64,000 nucleotides of DNA. Origin: Clostridium aminobutyricum. GTDB lineage: Bacteria > Bacillota > Clostridia > Peptostreptococcales > Anaerovoracaceae. The stretch is taken from contig NZ_JAFJZZ010000001.1 of NCBI RefSeq assembly GCF_017255415.1, positions 1,258,863 to 1,322,862 of the forward strand, read 5' to 3'. Below, piece by piece: positions 1 to 9,364 of this stretch. Below the pieces are notes generated by a model, which worked only from the letters and a program-made list of their open reading frames with translations, was not told the DNA's origin and did not search any database. Each line of letters opens with the position of its first letter. Positions within the stretch are counted from its first letter, which is position 1. The position numbers and the translations under genes are program-made.

Positions 1-654
1 AATTCTTTTGGAAACCATCGGCGCAGGTATATCGTTTCCTATATGTTCGCCATATACAGCAGCCTCATAGGCTTTCTCCATCACTTGCGCAGGAGTAAAG
101 CCTCCATGCACACCGGCTGCCACTGCTGCCGCTACCGCACAGGCCCCGGCAACACAAGGCCGGCTTCCATGGCTTGGCAATGAAGATTCTGCCGCGGCTT
201 TCATGCAGCTTTCAAAGTCATTCCAATACCTTACACCTATTGGGGCAACTCTCATTGCACTTCCGTTGGTTTGGCTTAATCCAGAGCCTTCTTCCGGATT
301 CTTTCCTTCCATAAGCGCTGTCAAATATCTTCTGGTGGAAGGTCCGATTACGGTAGTCTCCAGCATCTTCTGTTCGATTGCCCACGTTCGCATCGCCTCA
401 TTGAACGCTTCTTTCGAAAACGCCTTATGTTGGATTAAGATATCACTGATAATAACACTTTCCATGGTATCATCCGTCACTTCCCCTGCCTGTAAGTTTC
501 CGTGGTAGCGTTGTTCTTCTGCTTCCGGTGTCACAAAGTCATGAATGTACCCATACGTCTTTTTCATTTTATCTCTCGTAAAAAAGGATGCCGGCATGCC
601 CATTGCATCGCCGATTGCGCCTCCTACTAAAGCACCGTATGCTCGATCTATCAT
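1..654 (-). CDS. ADP-ribosylglycohydrolase family protein (3' end outside window)
   Basis: The visible 218 residues are the N-terminal two thirds of an ADP-ribosylglycohydrolase (ARH/DraG fold). The family hydrolyses N- or O-glycosidic bonds to ADP-ribose or related ribosides using two Mg2+ ions. The start motif GGAIGDAMGMP, the metal-binding TDDT at about residue 62 and a later NGSAMRVAPIG all fit. The ATG follows the stop codon of the PfkB kinase directly, and the GGAGG that precedes it lies inside the last kinase codons, so the two are translationally coupled. With an ABC importer and a sugar kinase in the same operon, a catabolic role on an imported riboside is more likely than protein de-ADP-ribosylation. 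That is inference. The C-terminus is cut by the window edge. Confidence 0.88.
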   Translation of the reverse strand, partial: MIDRAYGALVGGAIGDAMGMPASFFTRDKMKKTYGYIHDFVTPEAEEQRYHGNLQAGEVTDDTMESVIISDILIQHKAFSKEAFNEAMRTWAIEQKMLETTVIGPSTRRYLTALMEGKNPEEGSGLSQTNGSAMRVAPIGVRYWNDFESCMKAAAESSLPSHGSRPCVAGACAVAAAVAAGVHGGFTPAQVMEKAYEAAVYGEHIGNDIPAPMVSKRI

Positions 655-1575
655 TTATTTTTCCTCCAATTTCCAAAATCCATGCGGACGATTGATTCCG
701 ACTGTAACCGCCGCGCACCGAACCGCTAAACGTATCACTTCCCGCAGCTCTCGGCCTTCTGCAATTCCATATATCAACCCTGCCGCAAAACTGTCTCCTG
801 CGCCGGTAGTATCGACTGTTTTCACTTTTTGCGCTTCATAATCGAAAGCACCGCTCTTGTCATAAACAGAGCCGCCTTGTGAACCTCTTTTCAGGACAAC
901 TGTATTTCCCGCATCAATGAATTCATCCAGCCAAGCCTGTACCGCTTCTTCCGAAGGACTATTTCCCGTTGGATTTACAGAAGCTGCCAGCCAGCCGATT
1001 TCACTGGTATTCGGCGTTATAATACGGCTGATATGCAGTATTCTCCGGCATATTTCCGCATCAATCGCATGTGCCATAGGACTTGGATCAAAGAGAATTG
1101 TTCCGCCGGCAGCATGGAATTCTTCGAGTACATCTAAAATCACCGAAGCAGCCGGATTTAACAAAAAATATCCGGTTACGGCTGCAAACTGTATTCCATG
1201 TAACCGATCGGCTATTATTTCCCGGGTAAAGTCCAGTTCTAACCCTGCCTTCGTCAAAAAAGTCCGTTCTCCGTTCGGTTCTAAAAATACCATAGAATAA
1301 CCCGTCTGACCGTTTTTTTGAACCACATAGCGAGTCGAAAAATGGTTTTCTTGCAAATAGTCTAGGATAGCCATTCCGGTGGCATCGCTCCCTATATAGG
1401 AAACAATATGTGCATTTCCGCCTAAATTATTAAAAGTAGCTGCCATGTTGACGGAACAGCCGCCTACACAATCAAATTCATTCGTTATGAAGCCATCTTG
1501 TCCTCTTTCAGGCAAAGCTTCGATCTCATAATACTTATCTAAAAGCAGTCCGCCAAATATTACACATTCTATCAT
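655..1575 (-). CDS. PfkB-family carbohydrate kinase
   Basis: A ribokinase-like sugar or nucleoside kinase of about 306 residues, normal for the family. The N-terminal glycine motif GGCSVNMAATFNNLGG lies near residue 36. The C-terminal PfkB signature DTTGAGDSFAAG carries the catalytic Asp and the anion hole. I chose the ATG at 1575 because GGAG stands 6 to 7 bases before it; an in-frame GTG at 1590 has no ribosome site. It lies between potA and the ADP-ribosylglycohydrolase in one operon. The likely role is phosphorylation of the sugar released by that hydrolase. The substrate (ribose, a ribose analogue or a nucleoside) cannot be read from the sequence. Confidence 0.88.
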   Translation of the reverse strand: MIECVIFGGLLLDKYYEIEALPERGQDGFITNEFDCVGGCSVNMAATFNNLGGNAHIVSYIGSDATGMAILDYLQENHFSTRYVVQKNGQTGYSMVFLEPNGERTFLTKAGLELDFTREIIADRLHGIQFAAVTGYFLLNPAASVILDVLEEFHAAGGTILFDPSPMAHAIDAEICRRILHISRIITPNTSEIGWLAASVNPTGNSPSEEAVQAWLDEFIDAGNTVVLKRGSQGGSVYDKSGAFDYEAQKVKTVDTTGAGDSFAAGLIYGIAEGRELREVIRLAVRCAAVTVGINRPHGFWKLEEK

Positions 1576-1619
1576 ACAAGTCTCCGTCACTGTTCATTTG
1601 ATTTATGGTCATATTCCGA

Positions 1620-2624
1620 TTATACTTCCAATGGTATTTGTGCCCCTTGTTCCCATCCGATATGCACCATATCCCCTTTTACGATTTCTTCATTTGCAGA
1701 AGCATTCTGTATCTCTGCTAAAACTTGACTTCCCTCTACTTCTATAGCATAGGTCGTAATATTCCCCGAGTATGTGATGAAGTCCACTTTTCCAACTTTT
1801 AAGCTTTTTTCGTTCTTTTCCTTAGATACGGTTATCTTTTCAGGCCGCACAGCAAAAATTTCAGCAAGGTCAGTTTCCCCGTTGTCAAAATGCCTCTCTT
1901 TTTTAAAGAAATTTGCTTTTCCAAGGAAGCTCGCGACAAACTGATTTTTGGGCCTTTCGTAAACCTCAAAAGGAGTTCCGATCTGCTCAATAAGTCCATT
2001 ATTCATGACCACAATATAATCCGAAAGGGTCATCGCCTCCTCCTGATCATGGGTAACAAAGAAAGTTGTAACGCCGGTCTCTTCGAGAATCTTACGGAGC
2101 TCTGCCTGCATTTCTACACGAAGTTTTTTATCCAGCGCACTTAAGCATTCATCCAACAGCAGCACCCTCGGTTCAATCACCAAGGCTCTTGCCAGAGCCA
2201 CTCGCTGCTGTTGTCCTCCTGAAAGCTGCTTTGGCTTTCGATCTGCATAGGGCTCCATGTGAACAAGCTTAAGGACAGCTTGCACTTTTTCATGAATCTT
2301 TTCCTTCGAAAATTTTCGTTGTTCCAAGCCATAGGCAATATTCTGAGCCACCGTCATATGTGGAAATAAAGCATAGCTTTGGAAAACCATTCCGATATTT
2401 CTTTTATTGACGCCTATATCGGTAATTCGTTCCTCATCGAAATAAATTTCTCCTTCTTCCGGTTGCTCAAAGCCCGCAATCATTCGAAGCGTCGTGGTTT
2501 TTCCGCATCCGGAAGGTCCGAGGATGGAAACCAACATTCCGTTCGGAATTTCTAAATTAATACGGTTGACTACCGTATTTTCGCCATATATTTTTGTCAG
2601 TCCTTTTATCGTAACTTTTGCCAT
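1620..2624 (-). CDS. potA: ABC transporter ATP-binding protein, PotA type
   Basis: The ATPase subunit of a spermidine/putrescine-class importer, 334 residues. It has Walker A GPSGCGKTT near residue 36, the Q-loop in GMVFQSYALFPHMT, signature LSGGQQQR, Walker B LLLDE and switch His in FFVTHDQEEAM. The C-terminal 100 residues form a TOBE-type regulatory domain. The D-loop region reads DECLSALD where DEPLSALD is usual. It follows the permease gene by two bases and precedes the kinase. Family assignment is secure. The substrate is not: the operon's kinase and glycohydrolase argue against a plain polyamine. Confidence 0.93.
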   Translation of the reverse strand: MAKVTIKGLTKIYGENTVVNRINLEIPNGMLVSILGPSGCGKTTTLRMIAGFEQPEEGEIYFDEERITDIGVNKRNIGMVFQSYALFPHMTVAQNIAYGLEQRKFSKEKIHEKVQAVLKLVHMEPYADRKPKQLSGGQQQRVALARALVIEPRVLLLDECLSALDKKLRVEMQAELRKILEETGVTTFFVTHDQEEAMTLSDYIVVMNNGLIEQIGTPFEVYERPKNQFVASFLGKANFFKKERHFDNGETDLAEIFAVRPEKITVSKEKNEKSLKVGKVDFITYSGNITTYAIEVEGSQVLAEIQNASANEEIVKGDMVHIGWEQGAQIPLEV

Positions 2625-2626
2625 GA

Positions 2627-3421
2627 TTATTTATTACCTCCCAATACACTTTTCAAGCTGGAGCCCATGATGATTCCCACTACTGCAAGACAGATCAACG
2701 ATATGCCGATAATAATGGTTGAAATCGCATTGATTTCCGGGGTAAATCCAAATTTAATCGATGATTGAATCTCGATCGGCAGTGATGAAATTCCTGCAGG
2801 CATCAAGAAATAGCTGATTGCAAAATTATCAAAACTAATCATGAATGAAAGGAAACCTCCTGCCACCATTGCCGGTGCCAACTGCGGAAAAATAATTCTG
2901 CCGAACGTTGTTATCGTCGAGGCCCCTAAGGATGCACTCATTTCTTCCAAGGCCGGGTCCATCGCTTGGATTCGGGCCTGTAAGACCAGCATCGCATACG
3001 GCAAAGATATCACGACATGACCAATCACCACAAAAAACAGACTCTTTTCCATATCCAGAAAACGGATCATCAATAGCATCGACAAACCCATAATGAGCCA
3101 AGGAATGCTCATCGGCATCATCATCATATTTCGAAACAATCCTTCCGTCTTATGAGACAGCGACTTCATACCCAGGATAAACAGTGTAGCTAATATCACG
3201 CAAATCAATCCTGTTGTAACAGCAAGGTAAAAAGAATTGGTCGCAGCATTCAGCAGTGTTGTATTTTGTGCCAACGCTTTATACCATTCTAAGCTAAACC
3301 GGAAAGGAAGTGAATTGTATCGGCTTTGATTAAAGCCCATCACCATCAGTACCGCTATCGGCGTATATAAAAACAGGATGGTAAGCAATACATATAATTT
3401 TATAAAAATATTTTTTTTCAT
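2627..3421 (-). CDS. potC: ABC transporter permease, PotC type
   Basis: An inner-membrane permease of 264 residues with about six transmembrane segments, as usual for PotC. The EAA loop that contacts the ATPase reads LEEMSASLGASTITTFGRII. The start overlaps the stop of potB (TAATG), and AGGAGG lies just upstream inside potB. It pairs with PotB to form the channel. The assignment rests on length, membrane pattern, EAA loop and operon position. Confidence 0.92.
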   Translation of the reverse strand: MKKNIFIKLYVLLTILFLYTPIAVLMVMGFNQSRYNSLPFRFSLEWYKALAQNTTLLNAATNSFYLAVTTGLICVILATLFILGMKSLSHKTEGLFRNMMMMPMSIPWLIMGLSMLLMIRFLDMEKSLFFVVIGHVVISLPYAMLVLQARIQAMDPALEEMSASLGASTITTFGRIIFPQLAPAMVAGGFLSFMISFDNFAISYFLMPAGISSLPIEIQSSIKFGFTPEINAISTIIIGISLICLAVVGIIMGSSLKSVLGGNK

Positions 3422-4245
3422 TAAGAATCAACCCTCCTGCCTAAACTGCTGATTCCTGCCATGCTGATTAATACCATAGCCAATAATAGGAAGGCTATTG
3501 CAGCACCGAAATTCCAGCCGTAAATTTCAAAAAATTGATCCTCGATCACCGTCCCGATTACCGTCCCGTTCACCCCGCCTAAAATTCGAGGTTCCACGAA
3601 AGTTCCTAAACAAGGCACGAATACGATCATAATTCCGGTCACCACTCCCGGCATCGACATCGGAAAAATGATTTTTCTGAAGGTAGTAAGCTTAGAAGCA
3701 CCCAGCGAGCTGCTGGCCTCTAGCAATGAATTATCTAATCGCTCCAGCGCCATATAAATCGTGATGACCATATACGGAAAGAACGCATGAATTAGTCCGA
3801 TAATGACCGCAGCTCTTGTATAGAGCAATCCAAGCGTGCCATCAATAAGTCCTATCGAATTTAAAAAACGTTCAAAAACGCCGCCATCTTGTAAAAAAAT
3901 CAACCAACTATATACACGAACGAGCTGATTTGTAAAAAAGGGGATAATAAGCAGTATCATGACGATATTTTTCAGACCTTTTAAATGCTTTGCCATGATA
4001 TACGCCAATGGATACGCGATAATCAAACTGATTGCCGTCACCATCACACTGTTAAAAATCGTCCTGCCTGTTAGCGTTAAATAAAACGTCTTCGTAAAAA
4101 AACGAGTGTAATTTTCTAAGGTCAAGCCGATTCCAGTATCACTCTGAAAGCTATAGGCCAACATGATAAACAACGGAAAGATTGCAAAAATCAATAGAAC
4201 GGCCATGCTGGGCAATGTCAGTAATTTTTTATTATTTCTTTTCAA
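3421..4245 (-). CDS. potB: ABC transporter permease, PotB type
   Basis: The second permease subunit, about 274 residues, with six predicted membrane segments and an EAA loop LLEASSSLGASKLTTFRKII. I chose a TTG start at 4245 because GGAGGA stands 7 to 8 bases upstream; the longer in-frame TTG at 4287 has no ribosome site. The gene begins about 90 bases after a stem-loop that follows potD. It forms the transmembrane channel with PotC and receives substrate from the lipoprotein PotD. Confidence 0.91.
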   Translation of the reverse strand: MKRNNKKLLTLPSMAVLLIFAIFPLFIMLAYSFQSDTGIGLTLENYTRFFTKTFYLTLTGRTIFNSVMVTAISLIIAYPLAYIMAKHLKGLKNIVMILLIIPFFTNQLVRVYSWLIFLQDGGVFERFLNSIGLIDGTLGLLYTRAAVIIGLIHAFFPYMVITIYMALERLDNSLLEASSSLGASKLTTFRKIIFPMSMPGVVTGIMIVFVPCLGTFVEPRILGGVNGTVIGTVIEDQFFEIYGWNFGAAIAFLLLAMVLISMAGISSLGRRVDS

Positions 4246-4331
4246 ATTTCCTTCCTCCGGTATGTCCTGAATATCTTTTAATAGCAAAAGAAGTTTCTTT
4301 TATAAAAGACAGTATACCATAATTGCAAGAA

Positions 4332-4363
4332 AAGAGGGTGCTTAAAATTTCAGTCACCCTCTT
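4332..4363 (-). terminator. Stem-loop between potD and potB
   Basis: A perfect 9-bp inverted repeat (AAGAGGGTG / CACCCTCTT) with a 13-base loop lies just after the potD stop. On the minus strand it is followed by a short, imperfect T-rich tail (TTTCTTGC). Because potBCA follow without an evident new promoter, it is more likely a leaky terminator or an mRNA-stabilising hairpin. Such an element would give more binding protein than permease, as in many binding-protein operons. Confidence 0.65.
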
Positions 4364-4382
4364 CCAATATTCCTATTAAATG

Positions 4383-5465
4383 TTATTGCGCCTTTACCTC
4401 AGTCCATAGTTCATTCCATGTGTTTTTCACTTCATCGCTTCTATATTCCATGAAGTATAAACGATTCAAAGATGCTTCATCCATTGCAGCGGATGCGGCA
4501 TATGCCGGATCAATGGATTCTGCAGCAGCCTGGCTTACAGGGGCAGGACCACCCTTTGAAGCCCAATTATATTGGAAGTCTTTACTGATCATCCAATCAA
4601 CAAATTGATAAGCGAGCTCTTGATTTTTACTTCCTTTTGCAATCGCCCAATTGTCTACCCATCCGATTGCGCCATCTTCCGGTACAACAAATGCAATTGG
4701 TTCTCCTGCTTGCTTCATCGATGCAGCCTGTCCGGACCACATTAATCCGATTGAAATCTGTTTACCGGCAAATAACTTGGAGAACTCATCGCCGGTCTTC
4801 CAGTAAGTCCGATTCAATGGTTTCTGATCAATCAGCTTTGACTTGATGGCCTCTAAATCAGACGGATTGTTAGGATCTTGTCCTAAAACGATAGCTGCTG
4901 CCATCACTGCATCATTGTAGTCATCTCTGAACGCTATCTTTCCAGCATATTTTTTATCAAACAATGCCGCAAGAGTTTTAGGTGCTTCTTTAATAGCTTC
5001 TGTGTTATATGCAATGGCGGTTGATCCCCATACAAACGGAACCGCATACATCTTGTCACCATCGAAGCATTCTTTCTGAGTCTTAAATCGATCAAACATT
5101 CCGTCAAAGTTTTCAAGCTTGGCTGTGTCGATTTGAGTCAAAAGACCTTCTTTGATTGCTGCCGGTAAAATCGTACAATTTGGCAGACATACATCTATTT
5201 CACCTTCTTTGGCAGTTCGAAGCTTTGTTAAAAGCTCTTCTTCACTGGACATATACGTGTTTACAATCTCACAGTTATACTTTTCTTCGAAGGCTTGGAT
5301 AAATTCCTTATCATCGGAGCCGTAGTCCTTCCAGTTTACAACATAAAGTTTTGTTTTTTCACCGTCCGTCTTCTTTTCTTCCGAAGATTGGCTCGAACCG
5401 CAAGCCGCCATGGACAACGTTAGTGAAAGAGTCAATGCAATCACTAATAACTTCTTGAATCTCAT
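4383..5465 (-). CDS. potD: ABC transporter substrate-binding lipoprotein, PotD type
   Basis: An extracellular binding protein of 360 residues with a lipoprotein signal: Lys-rich start, hydrophobic core and lipobox LSMAAC with Cys at about 22. The mature part is a PotD/PotF-like bilobed domain (LYVVNWKDYG near the N-terminus, GLMWSGQAASM and AIGWVDNWAIAK later). It is first in the operon, with AGGAGGAAG before the ATG. PotD homologues in Firmicutes operons serve varied cations and sugars, so the name denotes family only. The neighbouring kinase and glycohydrolase suggest a riboside ligand. Confidence 0.9.
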   Translation of the reverse strand: MRFKKLLVIALTLSLTLSMAACGSSQSSEEKKTDGEKTKLYVVNWKDYGSDDKEFIQAFEEKYNCEIVNTYMSSEEELLTKLRTAKEGEIDVCLPNCTILPAAIKEGLLTQIDTAKLENFDGMFDRFKTQKECFDGDKMYAVPFVWGSTAIAYNTEAIKEAPKTLAALFDKKYAGKIAFRDDYNDAVMAAAIVLGQDPNNPSDLEAIKSKLIDQKPLNRTYWKTGDEFSKLFAGKQISIGLMWSGQAASMKQAGEPIAFVVPEDGAIGWVDNWAIAKGSKNQELAYQFVDWMISKDFQYNWASKGGPAPVSQAAAESIDPAYAASAAMDEASLNRLYFMEYRSDEVKNTWNELWTEVKAQ

Positions 5466-5487
5466 TCTTTCTTCCTCCTAAATGCCT

Positions 5488-5556
5488 AAATGCAAAATGC
5501 ATTTCAACAATAAGTCCAATTCACGTGTATATACATATGAATTGGACGTGTATATC
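5488..5556. promoter_or_regulatory. Inverted and direct repeats upstream of potD
   Basis: Three symmetrical elements precede potD. A 7-bp inverted repeat AAATGCA-AAA-TGCATTT lies at 5488-5504. A perfect 10-bp inverted repeat GTCCAATTCA / TGAATTGGAC spans 5514-5523 and 5538-5547 around a 14-base centre. A direct repeat ACGTGTATATAC / ACGTGTATATC starts at 5523 and 5546. Such an arrangement is typical of operator DNA. No regulator gene is adjacent, so its protein is unknown. Confidence 0.55.
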
Positions 5557-5635
5557 TGTAGAATAGCATTATTAAATGGTAAAATCAACTAGAAAAAATG
5601 GAAAACCATGGCATCGTCTTCCCTAGCAAATAGTC

Positions 5636-6346
5636 TCATCCTCCTAAGGTCTGATCCAAGTCCTGATACCACTTCAATCCTCTAAAAAATTGTTCCGGGG
5701 TGAACTCAGGCCAATATTCTTCCAACACAAAAATGTCAGCATATACAGACTGAACCGGTAAAAATCCGCTTAATCTGCGATGCCCTCCCCAGCGCATGAT
5801 GATGTCCATTCTTGAAATATCCTTAGAGGCTAAGCCATCCTCATGCATTAAGTCCCAATCCCAGCCATAGTTTACTAAGAAATTGACCTTTATTCCTCCC
5901 GACCCAAATTTAGTCCTTGTTAAAAATGGTTTTAATTCCTCAGGAAAGCAGGGCGATTCCGCATTACCCACCACCAAAAGTTCTGCATCTTTATCCGTAA
6001 GCTGTAATACCGCATCTACACAAGCCTGCTGAAAAGCGACCTTTTGATCTGCGGGTCGTTTCGTGTTATCGACCGTAAACCCGTACAAGGTCAGTTCCTC
6101 TACACCGAGATCTTTGCAGAGTTCATACAAGTGAAACCCTGGATCAAGTCCATACTTATATCCATCCTTTTTTTGAAGTCCGCAATTTAGAGCCCACCGT
6201 CGATTTCCATCCGGAATGACCCCGACATGCCTAGGTATTCTCTTAAATTTGGGGATCTCCTGCTCATACGTTAAATGATCTATTTTTTCTTGCAGGTCCT
6301 GCCTTATTCCTTCAGCGGTTTTAAAGTTTATTACATTGTCCATCAT
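5636..6346 (-). CDS. Divergent cis-prenyltransferase (UppS family)
   Basis: A member of the undecaprenyl diphosphate synthase family, about 236 residues, cytosolic. The N-terminal HVGVIPDGNRRWA keeps the catalytic Asp and Asn of the usual HVAxIMDGNGRWA. The C-terminal block RWGGHRRLSGFLP and YADIFVLEEYWPEF aligns with RTGGExRxSNFL and YAEfYFtdxxWPDF. The usual metal-associated Glu is therefore Asp here. I chose ATG 6346 because GAGGTGA stands 7 bases before it; the longer start at 6403 has none. The changes suggest a second, specialised prenyltransferase rather than the housekeeping UppS. It follows the c-di-GMP gene closely and may share its transcript. Confidence 0.82.
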   Translation of the reverse strand: MMDNVINFKTAEGIRQDLQEKIDHLTYEQEIPKFKRIPRHVGVIPDGNRRWALNCGLQKKDGYKYGLDPGFHLYELCKDLGVEELTLYGFTVDNTKRPADQKVAFQQACVDAVLQLTDKDAELLVVGNAESPCFPEELKPFLTRTKFGSGGIKVNFLVNYGWDWDLMHEDGLASKDISRMDIIMRWGGHRRLSGFLPVQSVYADIFVLEEYWPEFTPEQFFRGLKWYQDLDQTLGG

Positions 6347-6413
6347 CACACCATCACCTCGATATATATTGAAGTTAGTATGCGCAAATATTGGCAAAGT
6401 CATTCACATAGGC

Positions 6414-9266
6414 TTATCCGATCTCTTCTTTCAAAACCTTTTCAATAAATAGATTGACAAGCTCCGAATCGAATTGTGTTCCTGCATTTTTTTGCAATTC
6501 CATTATCGCTTCTCCTTTGCTCAATGCCTTTTGATAACTTCTGTCACTGGTCATTGCATCATAGGAATCTGCAATACTGATAATTCTGGATTCAAGAGGA
6601 ATTTGATCTCCTGTCAATCCTTTGGGATATCCTTTTCCGTCTATTCTTTCATGGTGGTATAATACATAGGTTGCTATGTCAGACATATCATGAACGGTAC
6701 TAAGAATTCGGTAGCCGATCTCCGGATGCCGCATCATTTGTTTCCGTTCGTCTTCTGAAAGGCCTCCGGGCTTATTCAATATGTTTTCTTCTATAGCAAT
6801 TTTGCCGATATCATGCAGTAATCCGACTGTTTTCAATTCTTCTATCTCATTTTCAGATAGCTGTAGTGCTGCGCCCATGCTTTTACATAACGCGGAGACT
6901 CTATGGGAATGCTGTTCTTCTCTTTTATTTTTTTCATGTAACGTATTGATAATAGTTTGTACGGTCTTCCCCCTTATGCTTGGGCTCTCAAATAATTTCT
7001 TTTTATACATCTGATCTTCCGCTTTTTTGAGAGCTTCCTGCATCTTCGTATTTTTATCTCGTTTTATTTCGTAGCCAAAAGAAATAGAAATATCAATCCC
7101 CTCTATTTTCTCTTTATCTGCTAAGATTTTAATCTTTTTAATAATCTTCTCCGTTTCAAGCGTATCTGTCTTAGGCAAAAGTACGATAAACTCATCCCCG
7201 CCAAGTCTGGCTATGATATCCTCCTTCCGGCATCCGTTTCTTATAATTTCTGCGACTTTCTTTAATAGTTCATCACCCATATGGTGACCAAACGAGTCAT
7301 TAATCAGCTTTAATCCATTGACATCAGCCATAACCACTGAAAGAGGGAAGTTTCTTTCCTCATCCAGGCGGTTTAATTCCTCCTCTAAAAATCTTCTATT
7401 ATATAAGCCTGTAAGTTGATCGTGGTAACTCAGATATTCGATTTGATTTTGCCGTTCTTTTTTTTCCGTATAATCTCTAAAAACTAATACTGCTCCGCTG
7501 ATGTTGCCGTTCTCATCTTTAATAGGAGCAACGCTATCTTCAATCGATTTTTTAACACCATTTTTCGAAATTAACATCTTACTGCTATCGATCTCCATGA
7601 CCTTTCCCGTTTTTAAGGCATGAAGAACCGGATTCTCGCACCGTTGTCCTGTCACCTCGTCTACTATGTGAAAAACTTCTTCCAGCGACTTTCCTATGGT
7701 TTCCTCTTGGCGCCATCCTGTGATCTTTTCTCCGGCTCCATTCATTAACTCAATCGTTCCATTCTTATCCGTTGATATAACACCATCGTACACAGATAAT
7801 AAAGTAGCTTTCAAACGTTCCTTTTCACTAAATATTTGTTTTTCCATCCTTTTGCGTTCCGTCACGTTTTCATGCATCACCACATATTGTTCCGTCTGAA
7901 GACCATTTTTGAAGATAGGGAAGATAATAGCCCGAATCCAGATAGGCGTATCTCGAAATTCTATTCTTTCTAAATGTGCGTTATAAAAAAAATCCGGAAA
8001 ATATACAACTCCCCCGCTTTTAGCCCTGTCCATCAACTCTTGGAGTCCCTGTTGTTTTATTTGCATATCATCAAAAACAGAATAATCTGGATGTGGAATA
8101 GAACCAAAAAGTTTTATGAATGCATCATTCACCTTCTTGGTATGTCCTTCGCCATCTATTATTTGTATGGACATAGGATTATTATCTATAATGCTGCGAA
8201 GGTTCTCCTCCGATTTCTTTAGTTTTTGATTATTCTGTTGAAGTTCATAAAGTAAACTAATATCCTGTACTACTAAAATAAACCCTAGCAGTTCTCGTAC
8301 ATTACTATTGAAAATTCGTTTGCAAGAAATGTTTACCGGAATCTTTTCTCCGTTTTTCTTTAATAAATTAATTTGATCATATTTATCATCTCGTTGTTTC
8401 ATTTGATCGATGGTAATTTTCTTATTCTCACCATCAAAGATTTGTTCAATATTTTGTTTTAACAGATCACTTTCTTCATACCCCATCATATTCAGCGTAT
8501 GCTGGGAAACTCGAATAATCGTCCCCTTATGATCCGCAATGATTACCATATCCAGTATTTCTTTTGTGACCTCTTCTAGAATAAATTTTTCCGGAAGCTT
8601 TAAAAAATTATATTTTGTTATGACAATATAAGTGCCGAAGATCATAATCACCGAATATAATTGCCCCATCAGTGGTACATTGTCTATGCCAAACCTTGGA
8701 AGAATGTCTTGTGTCAATAAATTCAGTGTAAATGGAATGATACTCGATAAAACGAGTATATTAGATTGCTTTTTTATTCTTAGACTGTCTGTTTTCCGTC
8801 CCCAAATAAAAAATAAATAAATACTTGCTAGGAGATAAATAAAATTATATAAAAAATTCCCGATATAAAATAGGTTTGATAGAAGGCGTGGCGTATGAAT
8901 GCCTTCACCGAACAAAAAAACTGCCATAAAGAAAAATACAAAAGCAGGAAAGAATAACAGGCTTTTAATCCCTCTTTTTTTCAAGATATTATTTTCTGTA
9001 ATTAACAAGGTCAAAAACAATATAAGAGCACTGAAGCTGCACCATCCGATTGCAGATATTTTGTTCCAGAAGCAAAAGACATATTTATCGGTTGAAACAT
9101 ACGCAAAAGCATAAGCAAATGACCAAATAGCATAGCTTGTGCATAACAAAAGAAACACCTCATGGATAGTAGACCCGATGGCCTGTCTATATGTAAAAAT
9201 GCCGATATACATATAAATACATACCGCCATTAATGAAAATGCTGAAAATAAACTATTTATGTCCAT
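6414..9266 (-). CDS. Membrane sensor with 7TM, PAS, GGDEF and HD-GYP domains
   Basis: A 950-residue signalling protein. Residues 1-220 form seven hydrophobic segments of the histidine-kinase-7TM type. Three PAS domains follow (about 230-345, 350-470, 480-600). A GGDEF domain with intact RLGGDEFIVLLP near residue 700 should make c-di-GMP. A C-terminal HD-GYP domain has HDIGKIAI and HHERIDGKGYPKGL, the metal and phosphodiesterase signature. Both halves look catalytically competent, so net direction probably depends on the sensor. A terminator separates it from popT upstream. The signal sensed is unknown. Confidence 0.93.
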   Translation of the reverse strand: MDINSLFSAFSLMAVCIYMYIGIFTYRQAIGSTIHEVFLLLCTSYAIWSFAYAFAYVSTDKYVFCFWNKISAIGWCSFSALILFLTLLITENNILKKRGIKSLLFFPAFVFFFMAVFLFGEGIHTPRLLSNLFYIGNFLYNFIYLLASIYLFFIWGRKTDSLRIKKQSNILVLSSIIPFTLNLLTQDILPRFGIDNVPLMGQLYSVIMIFGTYIVITKYNFLKLPEKFILEEVTKEILDMVIIADHKGTIIRVSQHTLNMMGYEESDLLKQNIEQIFDGENKKITIDQMKQRDDKYDQINLLKKNGEKIPVNISCKRIFNSNVRELLGFILVVQDISLLYELQQNNQKLKKSEENLRSIIDNNPMSIQIIDGEGHTKKVNDAFIKLFGSIPHPDYSVFDDMQIKQQGLQELMDRAKSGGVVYFPDFFYNAHLERIEFRDTPIWIRAIIFPIFKNGLQTEQYVVMHENVTERKRMEKQIFSEKERLKATLLSVYDGVISTDKNGTIELMNGAGEKITGWRQEETIGKSLEEVFHIVDEVTGQRCENPVLHALKTGKVMEIDSSKMLISKNGVKKSIEDSVAPIKDENGNISGAVLVFRDYTEKKERQNQIEYLSYHDQLTGLYNRRFLEEELNRLDEERNFPLSVVMADVNGLKLINDSFGHHMGDELLKKVAEIIRNGCRKEDIIARLGGDEFIVLLPKTDTLETEKIIKKIKILADKEKIEGIDISISFGYEIKRDKNTKMQEALKKAEDQMYKKKLFESPSIRGKTVQTIINTLHEKNKREEQHSHRVSALCKSMGAALQLSENEIEELKTVGLLHDIGKIAIEENILNKPGGLSEDERKQMMRHPEIGYRILSTVHDMSDIATYVLYHHERIDGKGYPKGLTGDQIPLESRIISIADSYDAMTSDRSYQKALSKGEAIMELQKNAGTQFDSELVNLFIEKVLKEEIG

Positions 9267-9309
9267 ATCTATACCCTATACTGCCTATTGAACATCCATC
9301 TATAACAAA

Positions 9310-9333
9310 ACCGCCTACAGTTGAAAAGGCGGT
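9310..9333 (-). terminator. Terminator after popT
   Basis: On the minus strand ACCGCCT and AGGCGGT form a 7-bp stem around a 10-base loop, followed by TTTTG. It lies about 30 bases past the popT stop and before the next gene start. Confidence 0.75.
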
Positions 9334-9364
9334 CTCACTTTTTGCAATCCGTTTATACAAAAGC

